In this document: positions 1 through 7,851 of the stretch, in pieces
Numbering within the stretch: the stretch's first letter is position 1
Layout of the letters: every line of letters starts with the position of its first letter
Notes under the pieces: model-generated
Database searches by the model: none
What the model was told of the DNA's origin: nothing
What the model saw: only the letters and a program-made list of their open reading frames with translations
Translations under genes and position numbers: made by a program
Assembly (NCBI RefSeq): GCF_900113025.1
Contig: NZ_FONT01000005.1
Span: forward strand, 203,215-267,214
Direction of reading: 5' to 3'
DNA: 64,000 nucleotides
Source of the DNA: Alteribacillus iranensis
Lineage (GTDB): Bacteria; Bacillota; Bacilli; Bacillales; Marinococcaceae

Positions 1-314
1 CAAATAGGTAACCCTGTATTAATATCGTTTAGAATCATTATGCAAGAAGAGTCTGGGAGGTTGTTTCTCGAATGATTACCAGGAAAATATGACACCCATT
101 TCATGCCTACGCTATCAGGGTCCATTACCATAGCAGGCATTGTGTGAAAAAATCCAGAGTTGTTTGGGTGAATACCTATTTTTGAAGGGAGATGGACCTT
201 GTCCGATGCATGTGCAATGTATGTCTGTTCAACAATATTTATTGTGTCCTGCATAGAAACATTTAGTTGTTTGATATCGTCTCTACTTAAATAACGTAGG
301 GCTACATTTTTCAT
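1..314 (-). CDS. Ornithine cyclodeaminase / mu-crystallin family protein, N-terminal part (truncated by window edge)
   Basis: About 104 codons are visible; the gene runs off the left edge. The protein starts MKNVALRYLSRDDIKQLNVS and continues with the family's N-terminal pattern: a Pro-Ser-Lys-Ile-Gly-Ile-His-Pro stretch near residue 47, HTMPAMV near 60, KWVSYFPGN near 77 and ILNDINTGLP near 98. Members are NAD(P)-dependent and include ornithine cyclodeaminase, alanine dehydrogenase and EutC of ectoine catabolism. The ATG is preceded by GGGAGG at good spacing. It lies 120 bp downstream of the M24 gene on the same strand, so the two may be co-transcribed. The Rossmann domain is outside the window, so the substrate cannot be judged. 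Confidence 0.8.
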   Translation of the reverse strand, partial: MKNVALRYLSRDDIKQLNVSMQDTINIVEQTYIAHASDKVHLPSKIGIHPNNSGFFHTMPAMVMDPDSVGMKWVSYFPGNHSRNNLPDSSCIMILNDINTGLPI

Positions 315-436
315 ATGCGTCCTCCCATAAATAAAGTTGTCTAGGATAAACGTCACTGTGACACTATCTAAAAAATTATAAGCAGTCATATCGTAAAAAA
401 ATATTAAATTTTAAGAAAATAAAATTTAACCTTCTA

Positions 437-1606
437 CTAAATAACCAGGATTTCTTGGGGAACATCTGTTATTTTCCTCGCGCCGTCTTTCTCTATTACG
501 ATTGTTTCACTGACCGCCACGCCAGTTTCAAAGTCCGTCAAAAATGGAAGAATATGAATTACCATGTTTTCTTTTAGTACTGTCTTTTCCCCTTGTTTAA
601 TACTAATTCCATCACGCCAGGACGTAAAACCAATGCCCACCGAATAACCTGTACGAACATGTGAATATTCAATAACACCAGCTTCTTCTAACGATTTTTT
701 ACTTAAATTAGCTACCTGTTCAGCAGTCATCCCTGGGTACGTGTTCTTGATGACTTGATTAACTGCATACCTGCTTCCTTCTTCAAACTCTTTAGCCAAA
801 TTAGTAGGTTCCCCAACTGATAATGTGCGCATAATCGGTGCAAAATACCTATAAACACACCCACTAAATTCTAAAAAGATAACGTCCTGTTCTTTTGCTC
901 TATAGTTTTCCCAAGTTGGATGTCCAAATGACGACCTTTTCCCTATACCGATGATCGGATTCAAGCCACCGGGATGCTCACTTCCCAAATTCAACAAATC
1001 ACTCATAACCACCGAGGCTATTTCCTTCTCTGATGGGAATTTTTTTAATTTCTTCGTTACATCTCTCATAACTTGATTTGTTAAATGGGCTGCTTCTTCA
1101 ATATATTGAATTTCTTGTTTAGATTTAACTAATCTACATTCGGTAATAACGTCTGTCCCATCTACAATGTTCTCAACACTATATAATTCCCTTCGTAAAA
1201 TTGACATGTGATGAGGGGTTATATATTTTGTCTTAAAGGGAATGCCAATCACTTTTTGTGAAATTCCCATTTTCTTCAATACCTGAATAGTGACTTGTAA
1301 CGGGTCATCGTTATCACCGTAAAAAATAATCTCTCTGACACACGTTTGATTCTTATAGCTGGCTGCTTGAAGTTTGCGGGTTACTACAACAGGCTCTTCT
1401 GTAGGTGTAATTATTAGACATTGCCAGGGAAGAGCATCATAACCAAACGATCTATATCCTAATAGATAATTTAATTCAACTGGATCATTTACTATCAGGA
1501 TATCAATAGACCGTTCATACATGACTCTTCGAACAGCGTTTAATCTATTTTTATACTCTTCAATAGTAAAAGGTAAATTCTTTTCTTGTATCATACTGCT
1601 CATCAT
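437..1606 (-). CDS. M24-family creatinase / ectoine-hydrolase-like (DoeA/EutD-type) protein
   Basis: About 390 residues with the two-domain creatinase/prolidase build: an N-terminal creatinase_N domain (residues about 15-155) and a C-terminal pita-bread domain. The metal-binding Asp pair of true M24 aminopeptidases is not kept: the first site reads LEFSG and the second PIMRT. This is the pattern of metal-free creatinase and ectoine hydrolase DoeA. A conserved HVRTGYSVGIG segment and a late SETIV segment (usual ligand Glu) remain. I favour the ATG at 1606 or 1603, which follow GAGAGGTGT; an upstream GTG at 1612 is also open. Together with the neighbouring cyclodeaminase it resembles the eutC-eutD pair of ectoine utilisation, but no deacetylase is seen. 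A C-N hydrolase is likely; the substrate is unknown. Confidence 0.72.
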   Translation of the reverse strand: MMSSMIQEKNLPFTIEEYKNRLNAVRRVMYERSIDILIVNDPVELNYLLGYRSFGYDALPWQCLIITPTEEPVVVTRKLQAASYKNQTCVREIIFYGDNDDPLQVTIQVLKKMGISQKVIGIPFKTKYITPHHMSILRRELYSVENIVDGTDVITECRLVKSKQEIQYIEEAAHLTNQVMRDVTKKLKKFPSEKEIASVVMSDLLNLGSEHPGGLNPIIGIGKRSSFGHPTWENYRAKEQDVIFLEFSGCVYRYFAPIMRTLSVGEPTNLAKEFEEGSRYAVNQVIKNTYPGMTAEQVANLSKKSLEEAGVIEYSHVRTGYSVGIGFTSWRDGISIKQGEKTVLKENMVIHILPFLTDFETGVAVSETIVIEKDGARKITDVPQEILVI

Positions 1607-1893
1607 TAACACCTCTCTCGAAATGGAAAGTTATAACATTTTCGTTTGCAACTAATATCCTAATAGATATATTTCAAATCTAGTAAAAAGATAGAATAGC
1701 ATTATGATTTCATGAATAACCGCGCAAGGTCCATTCGTGATCCTATCTTTGGAGCATACAAAGAAAGAAAAATCATTTCTTTTCTTTGCTGCTCCTTCAA
1801 ATAACTTGCTACACTGAATATGACACTTACTCTTTTCATAGTCTCCATATATATCTCGTCTCATTTACTGCTTATATAATACGGGTAATTTAG

Positions 1894-2847
1894 TTATTGT
1901 ATTGACATTTTAGTAACGGGGTCCAACCATTTGGAGTATTTGGAATTTTCCCCTTTTACAATTTCGGAGAATTCCGATATTAAATGTTTTGTAATTGGCC
2001 CTGGTTTTCCGGCCCCAATTTCCCTAGCATCGACTTCTCGTACAGGTTTAATTTCCGCGGCACTTCCTGTCAAGAAAATCTCGTTTGCACTATATACTTC
2101 TCCCCTAGCAATACTTCTTACTTCAACTGTATAGCCTAAATCTCGTGCTAACTCAATGATTGACTTTCTTGTAATACCAGGTAATATTGACGAATCTAAA
2201 CCTGGGGTAGCGATAACTCCATCTTTTACTACAAAAATGTTTTCCGTACATGCCTCTGCTACATTACCCAATCCATCTAACATTAATGCTTCATCAAATC
2301 CTTTATCTTTTGCATCAACTCTTGCTAACATGGAACCAATGTACAATCCAGTGGCTTTTGCTGCTGAAGGAACCATTTGAGAGTGCACTCTAATCCATGG
2401 CGAGAAACAACAACTTACGCCTTTTTCTATTGTTTCTGCCCCGAGATAATTCTCCCACGGCCACGTCGCAATCACCACATCCACAGGACAATCAAGCGGA
2501 TGAACTCCCAAAGAATGATAACCGAAAAATGCCAAGGGTCTAATGTAACAAGACTCTAACTTATTCTCAATGATAGTATTATTGATTGCTTCAATTAATT
2601 CTTCATCGCTGTACGGTATTGTCATCCTTATTTGTTTAGCAGAGTCTCTCCATCTTTCTATATGCTCCTTGACTCGAAAAGTTCTCGGACCGTCAATCGT
2701 GTTGTAGCAGCGAAGTCCTTCAAATACCCCTGAACCATAGGCAACTCCATGTGACAATACATGAATTTGTGCTTCCTCCCACTTCACTAACTTCCCGTTA
2801 AACCATATTTTTTCTACATCTGGAAACCATTTGTTTTCTTCCATCAT
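1894..2847 (-). CDS. ilvE: Class IV aminotransferase, branched-chain amino acid aminotransferase type
   Basis: About 317 residues, the usual length of IlvE. The N-terminal IWFNGKLVKWEEA and VLSHGVAYGSGVFEGLRCY match the fold-type IV PLP transaminase family. The Schiff-base lysine is Lys165 in PSAAKATG, followed by GNVAEACTENIFVV and ILPGITRKSI, the cofactor phosphate-binding segments. The reaction is reversible transfer of an amino group from Leu/Ile/Val (or a related amino acid) to 2-oxoglutarate. The start is one of GTG-ATG-ATG at 2850/2847/2844 behind GGGAG. It lies 86 bp downstream of the aldehyde dehydrogenase on the same strand, so its role may be in a peripheral catabolic route rather than in biosynthesis. 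A D-amino-acid transaminase activity cannot be excluded. Confidence 0.8.
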   Translation of the reverse strand: MMEENKWFPDVEKIWFNGKLVKWEEAQIHVLSHGVAYGSGVFEGLRCYNTIDGPRTFRVKEHIERWRDSAKQIRMTIPYSDEELIEAINNTIIENKLESCYIRPLAFFGYHSLGVHPLDCPVDVVIATWPWENYLGAETIEKGVSCCFSPWIRVHSQMVPSAAKATGLYIGSMLARVDAKDKGFDEALMLDGLGNVAEACTENIFVVKDGVIATPGLDSSILPGITRKSIIELARDLGYTVEVRSIARGEVYSANEIFLTGSAAEIKPVREVDAREIGAGKPGPITKHLISEFSEIVKGENSKYSKWLDPVTKMSIQ

Positions 2848-2936
2848 CACTTACCACTCCCTGTCTTTATTTTTAGCCGAATTTTTTTATATTTATATAC
2901 CACTGCAACCGCGAATTACAATATACCTTTAAATTT

Positions 2937-4424
2937 TTATTTAAAGAAACCGGCTGGCGGCAATTGGTATCCTGCAACAATTGTCTTTGACTGGGTATAG
3001 CTATCTAATGCCTCTTTACTGTACTCGCGACCGACTCCGCTATTTTTATAACCGCCAAATGGCGCCCCAGATTGGAAGTTAAAATACTGATTGATCCATA
3101 CACTTCCTGCTTCAAGCTTGTTTGCCGTATTGAGTGCGTTCTCTAAATCTTCCGTCATAATTCCAGCGGCAAGTCCATAGTCAACGTCATTCGCTATTTG
3201 AATCACTTCCTCTACGTCACTCCACTTTGTCACCGTGCATGCCGGTCCGAATATCTCTTCCTGAGAGATTCTCATATGAGGCTCTGCTTCAATAATAGTC
3301 GGTTCAATGAAGTAGCCGTATTCATGATCTGTTACTGTTACTCGATTACCCCCATACAATATTTTCGCCCCTTCTTCACGGGCAATATCAAAGTAGCCGA
3401 GGACCCTTTTGCCTTGTTTTTCATTAATAAGAGCCCCTAATCGAGTCGAACGGTCCGATGGATCACCAATTTTTACCTCTTTTGCTCTATCAATAAGTTT
3501 TTCAACAAATTGATCATATATATCTTCATGAACTAATAACCGAGTTCCGAGAATACAACTTTCCCCATTAAAGAAGGTATAGCCAAGTGTCGCGTTTTCT
3601 ACGGCACGATCAATATCTACGTCTGGGAACACGATATGGGGTGCTTTTCCTCCCAACTCAAGAGTGACCGGTAAAATTCGCTCTCCCGCTGTTTTCCCAA
3701 CAAGACGACCAACTTCCACACTTCCCGTAAAGGCGAGCTTGTCTATGTCAGGATGATCAATAAGGGACTGTCCGGCTTCATGTCCATATCCTGGCACAAC
3801 ATTCAGTACACCTGACGGCAAAATGTCTTGGAGAAGTTTGGCTAGTTCCATTGTCGATAGACTTGCGTCTTCCGCAGGCTTTAATACAACCGTATTTCCT
3901 GCAGCCAGAGCTGGTGCAAGCTTAAATGACACCATGATCATTGGTACATTCCATGGAATAATCTGTGCACAGACACCAAGTGCTTCCTTTTTAACAATAA
4001 GGTGACCATTTTGAACAGGACGGGAAGCACCTTCATATGTCAAAATAGCCGACGCGAAATAACGGAATTGGTATATAGCAAGCTCGTAATCTAAGTCAAA
4101 CTCATGAAGCGGACGTCCAGTATCTAAACACTCTATCATTTTTAAACGTTCTTGATTTTCTTCTATCACATCGGCTACTTTATGCAAAAGAGCGGAGCGT
4201 TCTTCGATGGTTGTGTCGGCCCAATCCGGAAAAGCTGCTCTCGCTGCTTTTGCTGCTCGATCGATATCTTCTTTCCCTCCTCGTCCAATCCGAGATAGCA
4301 TTTTTCCATTTGACGCATTAACCGCATTAATATAACCGTTAGTAGGTTGTTGAAACTCTCCTCCAATAAATGGTCCATACTCAGCATCCAATGAAATATT
4401 TACAGCTGTACTTTTCGTTTCCAT
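2937..4424 (-). CDS. NAD(P)+-dependent aldehyde dehydrogenase
   Basis: 495 residues, full length for the ALDH superfamily. Recognisable parts are the cofactor segment IIPWNVPMIM (about 155-164), the FTGS turn (232-235), the general base Glu256 in LELGGK and the catalytic Cys290 in NGESC. The C-terminal segments EEIFGP and PFGGYKNSGVGRE are also present. It oxidises an aldehyde to the acid. The ATG follows GGAGGGATGTAA. It lies downstream of the ThDP-dependent decarboxylase-like gene, with the cyclase remnant between them. A decarboxylase/dehydrogenase pair would convert a 2-oxo acid to an aldehyde and then to a carboxylic acid. It is closest in look to betaine/phenylacetaldehyde/vanillin-type dehydrogenases; the substrate cannot be assigned. 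Confidence 0.85.
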   Translation of the reverse strand: METKSTAVNISLDAEYGPFIGGEFQQPTNGYINAVNASNGKMLSRIGRGGKEDIDRAAKAARAAFPDWADTTIEERSALLHKVADVIEENQERLKMIECLDTGRPLHEFDLDYELAIYQFRYFASAILTYEGASRPVQNGHLIVKKEALGVCAQIIPWNVPMIMVSFKLAPALAAGNTVVLKPAEDASLSTMELAKLLQDILPSGVLNVVPGYGHEAGQSLIDHPDIDKLAFTGSVEVGRLVGKTAGERILPVTLELGGKAPHIVFPDVDIDRAVENATLGYTFFNGESCILGTRLLVHEDIYDQFVEKLIDRAKEVKIGDPSDRSTRLGALINEKQGKRVLGYFDIAREEGAKILYGGNRVTVTDHEYGYFIEPTIIEAEPHMRISQEEIFGPACTVTKWSDVEEVIQIANDVDYGLAAGIMTEDLENALNTANKLEAGSVWINQYFNFQSGAPFGGYKNSGVGREYSKEALDSYTQSKTIVAGYQLPPAGFFK

Positions 4425-4513
4425 TTACATCCCTCCATAATTTATTTGCTTTTTCATAATAGCACGTTTTACATAAATTCTTAACAGTGAATAAATTCCG
4501 CCATTTTTTCGAC

Positions 4514-4655
4514 TCAATCGACTACAGCAATAACTCGGTGGGGCAATTGAATGGCAGGAATTTGTTCATAACACTTGTGACAAATCAATAACTTCTACTT
4601 TGTCCTCTTGCAAGCTACTTAATAGATCACCAAGAACGTTTTTTATACACTCATT
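4514..4655 (-). pseudogene. Remnant of a cyclase-family (isatin hydrolase / arylformamidase type) gene
   Basis: The stretch downstream of the ThDP enzyme gene opens with an ATG overlapping that gene's stop (ATGA), as in a translationally coupled operon, but meets a stop after three codons. A second frame reads IKNVLGDLLSSLQEDK and then VEVIDLSQVL, and a third frame continues YEQIPAIQLP. Joined, these resemble the first 40-45 residues of metal-dependent cyclase-family hydrolases (PF04199), which begin with a short helix, a DLsqpl segment and tPviqLP. At least two frame disruptions are present, and the catalytic HxGTHxDxPxH region is missing. The match is from memory of the family, so this is a moderate-confidence call. 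Confidence 0.45.
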
Positions 4656-6435
4656 TTTCTACCCCCATTTCTGCTATGTTGTCTTTTATACTCATTGAAT
4701 AGATAGTCTCATCTTTAAGGTAAACATGAGGAATACTCACATTAATAACAGCTGAACGGCCTTCCTTAACCGTATTCAAACCTTTTCGTAAGGCTGTTTT
4801 TAATTCGCTCTTACTATCTACATTTAAAGGTTTTGCATTACCTGCCGCTTCTGCAATCGAAGCCAAATCTGCGCTTGGGTCAAAATGAACGAAAAAATCT
4901 TCCATTTCATTAGCTATCCCTCTTGGGTGAACCCCTAACGTTGACATTCTAGGAGCCTTCCAGCCTGAATTATTGTAAATAACTGTTAAGAATGGGGCAT
5001 GATATCTTTTTGACATCCAATGAACAGAAGACGGGACACTAAACAAATAAGAGCCATCACCTGTCAAGCTGACAACTGTTTTTTCAGGCTTTGCTAGTTT
5101 CATTCCTACTGCTGCCCCACCATTCCATCCTAATGACCCTGCTCCGCTGCCATAATAAGATCCAGGAGTATTTAGCTCAATGTGGTTAGAGATAGCGCCA
5201 TAACTAGTGATTCCCTCATTTAAAATGATAGTCTCTTCCTCATCAATGACATCTCTTACACAGGCCGTAAGATATTCTGGGGTAATCATGTCACTTTCGG
5301 CTTGTTCCAGTTTTCTTTTCTCTTCAACCATACGTTGATGGATACTTGAATATTTCTTCCAACGTTCATTAATTATTGTCTTATTCAATGTACAGTTCTC
5401 ATCAATAAATTGATTGAGCTGACTTAAAACTGTATAAGAATCCGCTTTCAAGAAACGTTTCGAAGGTATATACCAAAGCGGCATTTCCTCTTTTAAAGGA
5501 TCGACATCTAAATAGTAAACTACGGCTTTTTCTGAAGGTTTGTTTTTCATTTGTATCCACGGTACATCACTATCAATAACTAAGATAAAATCGGCTTCGG
5601 CCAGATGTTCATTTTGTTCGGCCGTATTCCATTGAGAACCTAAATGCATCGGATGGTCAGCAGGAAAGTTCATTTGATGAGGAATCGATTCAATGACTGG
5701 GATAGCTGTTTTATCACATAACCGTACAAGTTCTTTTACAGCCTCTGAGTTTCTTCCTAGATAGGATGTAATAATAAGAGGTTTTTCTGCTCTTAGTATA
5801 TCAGACGTAAGTTCTCCTAATTGATTAGGCGCAATAGCTCCGGGAGAAATTGGCTCCCATAATTCAGGACTAAGGGTAACTGGTTTTGCTTCCTCCTCCA
5901 TTACTTCTCGAGGTCCCATCAAGTATACTGGGCCGGTTGGATCACTTTTAGCAATTTGCAGAGCACGATACACGAGTTGTTTTACATTAGAGCCTGATCT
6001 AATTTCATTGTCATACTTTGTATATCCTCGAATAATACCACGTTGGTCAGGGACATCTTGGATCCAGTGGATAAATTCATTACGACTACCTGTCAATTCA
6101 CCCTCTTGTGTGTATGGTGAAGCTCCTGCAAATATAAGCACAGGGACTCTACTTCGTGAAGCATTATGAATGGCTCCTCCTAAATTTTGAGTTCCGCATT
6201 CTACATGTACAAGGACTGCTTGTGGCTCACCGGTAGCTTGAGCATACCCATGTGCTGCACTTAAAGCAGCAAATTCGTGAGGACACGTGATAACTGTCGG
6301 CAATGCTTTTTTCTCTTTTTTTGCTTTAGCTAAACTTTCAATAATTGCTGGATGGTCACTCCCTAAATTTGCGAATATATAAGATACACCCGCTTCTTGG
6401 AGTGCTTCTAGAAAGGCAGCGCCGGTTGTATACAT
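4651..6435 (-). CDS. Thiamine diphosphate-dependent enzyme (acetolactate synthase / benzoylformate decarboxylase superfamily)
   Basis: 594 residues with the three domains of the POX/AHAS superfamily. The N-terminal PYR domain holds the cofactor-activating Glu54 (CPHEFAALSAAHGYA). A central domain spans about 200-350. The C-terminal PP domain carries the ThDP/Mg motif, GDGSYLF followed some 20 residues on by YNNSGW. The enzyme should decarboxylate a 2-oxo acid or ligate two of them. It is not part of an ilv operon, has no small regulatory subunit nearby and is followed by a cyclase remnant and an aldehyde dehydrogenase. This favours a catabolic decarboxylase such as an aromatic 2-oxo acid decarboxylase. 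The start ATG follows GGAGGGATCAAGGCA. The substrate is inferred from context only. Confidence 0.75.
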   Translation of the reverse strand: MYTTGAAFLEALQEAGVSYIFANLGSDHPAIIESLAKAKKEKKALPTVITCPHEFAALSAAHGYAQATGEPQAVLVHVECGTQNLGGAIHNASRSRVPVLIFAGASPYTQEGELTGSRNEFIHWIQDVPDQRGIIRGYTKYDNEIRSGSNVKQLVYRALQIAKSDPTGPVYLMGPREVMEEEAKPVTLSPELWEPISPGAIAPNQLGELTSDILRAEKPLIITSYLGRNSEAVKELVRLCDKTAIPVIESIPHQMNFPADHPMHLGSQWNTAEQNEHLAEADFILVIDSDVPWIQMKNKPSEKAVVYYLDVDPLKEEMPLWYIPSKRFLKADSYTVLSQLNQFIDENCTLNKTIINERWKKYSSIHQRMVEEKRKLEQAESDMITPEYLTACVRDVIDEEETIILNEGITSYGAISNHIELNTPGSYYGSGAGSLGWNGGAAVGMKLAKPEKTVVSLTGDGSYLFSVPSSVHWMSKRYHAPFLTVIYNNSGWKAPRMSTLGVHPRGIANEMEDFFVHFDPSADLASIAEAAGNAKPLNVDSKSELKTALRKGLNTVKEGRSAVINVSIPHVYLKDETIYSMSIKDNIAEMGVEK

Positions 6436-6528
6436 TGCCTTGATCCCTCCGATACTTTTAATAAATACTATAATAGGTTAAAAAATATTGCTTATACGTT
6501 TATAATAGAGAGTAACAACATGACTGTC

Positions 6529-6544
6529 TGTTAAGTAATTAACA
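6529..6544. promoter_or_regulatory. Candidate Crp/Fnr-type operator in the divergent promoter region
   Basis: TGTTAAGTAATTAACA is a perfect 16-bp palindrome with the 5-6-5 layout (TGTTA-N6-TAACA) typical of Crp/Fnr-family sites. It lies 44 bp before the start of the Crp/Fnr regulator gene, in the 153-bp gap shared with the divergent ThDP-enzyme gene. It could serve autoregulation or control of either direction. A TATAAT hexamer at 6501-6506 lies close by. Confidence 0.4.
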
Positions 6545-6588
6545 TTTTTCAAATATTTTTACTTTTCTACCTATTGGGAGGGGTGTGA

Positions 6589-7203
6589 ATGAATACGCCT
6601 ACATTCACCTGGAGGAACGTCAAGCATTACGGCCAAAGACTAACCATACCTAAAAAAGAGATAATTTATCATCAAGGGGAAGAGGGCAAAGGTTTTTATT
6701 TTTTGGAAGAAGGAGAAGTAAAAATATCCATAATAAGAGATGATGGTTACGAGCGTATCATTGATTATGTAACACCGGAACAATTAATTGGAGAACAAGG
6801 AATCAGCAACGATTCTTATGTTACTACCGCCGAAACAATCACTGATTCTGTCCTTTATTATTTTACTAAAAATAAGTTTCACCAATTATGTAAAGAAGTT
6901 CCCGAAGCTGCTGAAGCGTTTAGCATCTCCTTCATTACTAAGATCCGTCTGCTTGTAGATGCACAATCCTTATTAGATGCACCTGTAGACGTACAATTAG
7001 CTCATTACCTTCTGCTTCTCTGTCAAAAACATAACAGCTTCTGGATTGAAATAAATAAAACAGCTATGTCTCGATATTTAGGGAAGTCTCGTGTGACCAT
7101 TTGGAAAATCTTGAAGCAATGGGAAAAAAAAGACATCATTAGGCTTCAGGACCATTTCGTTCATTTGAAAGATGTGGCTGCCTTGAGAGATTTTTTAATG
7201 TGA
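6589..7203 (+). CDS. Crp/Fnr-family transcriptional regulator
   Basis: 204 residues. The N-terminal cyclic-nucleotide-binding-type beta-barrel (about 15-120) shows YHQGEEGKGFYFLEEGEVKI. The long dimerisation helix follows (about 120-145). The C-terminal winged helix-turn-helix carries INKTAMSRYLGKSRVTIWKI as the recognition region. No N-terminal cysteine cluster is present, so it is not an iron-sulfur FNR, and the ligand is more likely a small effector. The ATG follows GGGAGGGG. It is transcribed away from the ThDP-enzyme operon, and its 3' end overlaps the end of the second Crp/Fnr gene by 9 bp. It probably controls the flanking catabolic genes. Confidence 0.85.
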   Translation: MNTPTFTWRNVKHYGQRLTIPKKEIIYHQGEEGKGFYFLEEGEVKISIIRDDGYERIIDYVTPEQLIGEQGISNDSYVTTAETITDSVLYYFTKNKFHQLCKEVPEAAEAFSISFITKIRLLVDAQSLLDAPVDVQLAHYLLLLCQKHNSFWIEINKTAMSRYLGKSRVTIWKILKQWEKKDIIRLQDHFVHLKDVAALRDFLM

Positions 7204-7827
7204 GAGGACCCTCTTTATACTATCCAAATCTGTTATTACTATTTTTTTATTTTTAGTCTTAACCACCTCTGGCCCCCACTTCTTTAGAAGCTTATAAATT
7301 GTAATCCTAGTTAAGCCTGTATATTGGGTTATCTCGTGTTGTGATAAAGGGAGTATACTTTGGTTATCGTACTTTTTACTGATTTCTACCAATGTGTGGG
7401 CTAGAATTTTTTCAGCTGGCAACGAATGTAAAACGATGTTGTTCAGCAACAGTTCCAGCTTACTTCGTAAAGATTTAAACATTAATTGTCTAAACGTTTG
7501 GTCCTCTTTTACTAAAGCTTTCGTTACCTCACTAGAAAAGCGGTATACTACAGCATCTTCTAAAACAATGGCAGTTGAAAAATATGGTTTCTTATCCACG
7601 GTTTGCTCGCCAAAAGCCATGCCGGCATGTAAGATTTCCAATGTCCTTGTCTTCCCGGTAAACGCTGCAGTATACACTTTCACTTTTCCTTTTTCTAAAA
7701 AATATACATCTCCTGTTCCCCTCGTTCCTTCCTCATAAATCAGCGTCTCTCTTTTTAAAAATTGTCTTTCACCTAAATGAAGATAATTAATCCATTTCTT
7801 TGACTTTGTTTCAGAAAGAGGTAACAA
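7195..7827 (-). CDS. Crp/Fnr-family transcriptional regulator (second copy)
   Basis: 210 residues, same architecture as its convergent neighbour but clearly diverged. The effector domain (about 15-125) contains IYEEGTRGTGDVYFLEKGKV, and the winged helix ends the protein with LSQHEITQYTGLTRITIYKL. There is no cysteine cluster. The start is a TTG at 7827 with a weak AAGG site upstream. It begins 24 bp after the stop of the TRAP large permease on the same strand, so it may be the last gene of the TRAP/anthranilate operon. Its stop lies inside the 3' end of the other regulator, leaving no room for a terminator between them. Confidence 0.83.
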   Translation of the reverse strand: MLPLSETKSKKWINYLHLGERQFLKRETLIYEEGTRGTGDVYFLEKGKVKVYTAAFTGKTRTLEILHAGMAFGEQTVDKKPYFSTAIVLEDAVVYRFSSEVTKALVKEDQTFRQLMFKSLRSKLELLLNNIVLHSLPAEKILAHTLVEISKKYDNQSILPLSQHEITQYTGLTRITIYKLLKKWGPEVVKTKNKKIVITDLDSIKRVLSH

Positions 7828-7851
7828 AAAACCACCGCCTTATTCCATTCA

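Noticed and set aside
1652..1864. 70-codon minus-strand frame between the M24 and aminotransferase genes
   Set aside because: No Shine-Dalgarno site, no recognisable family and an odd composition; more likely a leader or spacer.
6589..7827. Calling either Crp/Fnr protein an oxygen-sensing FNR
   Set aside because: Neither has the cysteine cluster needed for an iron-sulfur centre.
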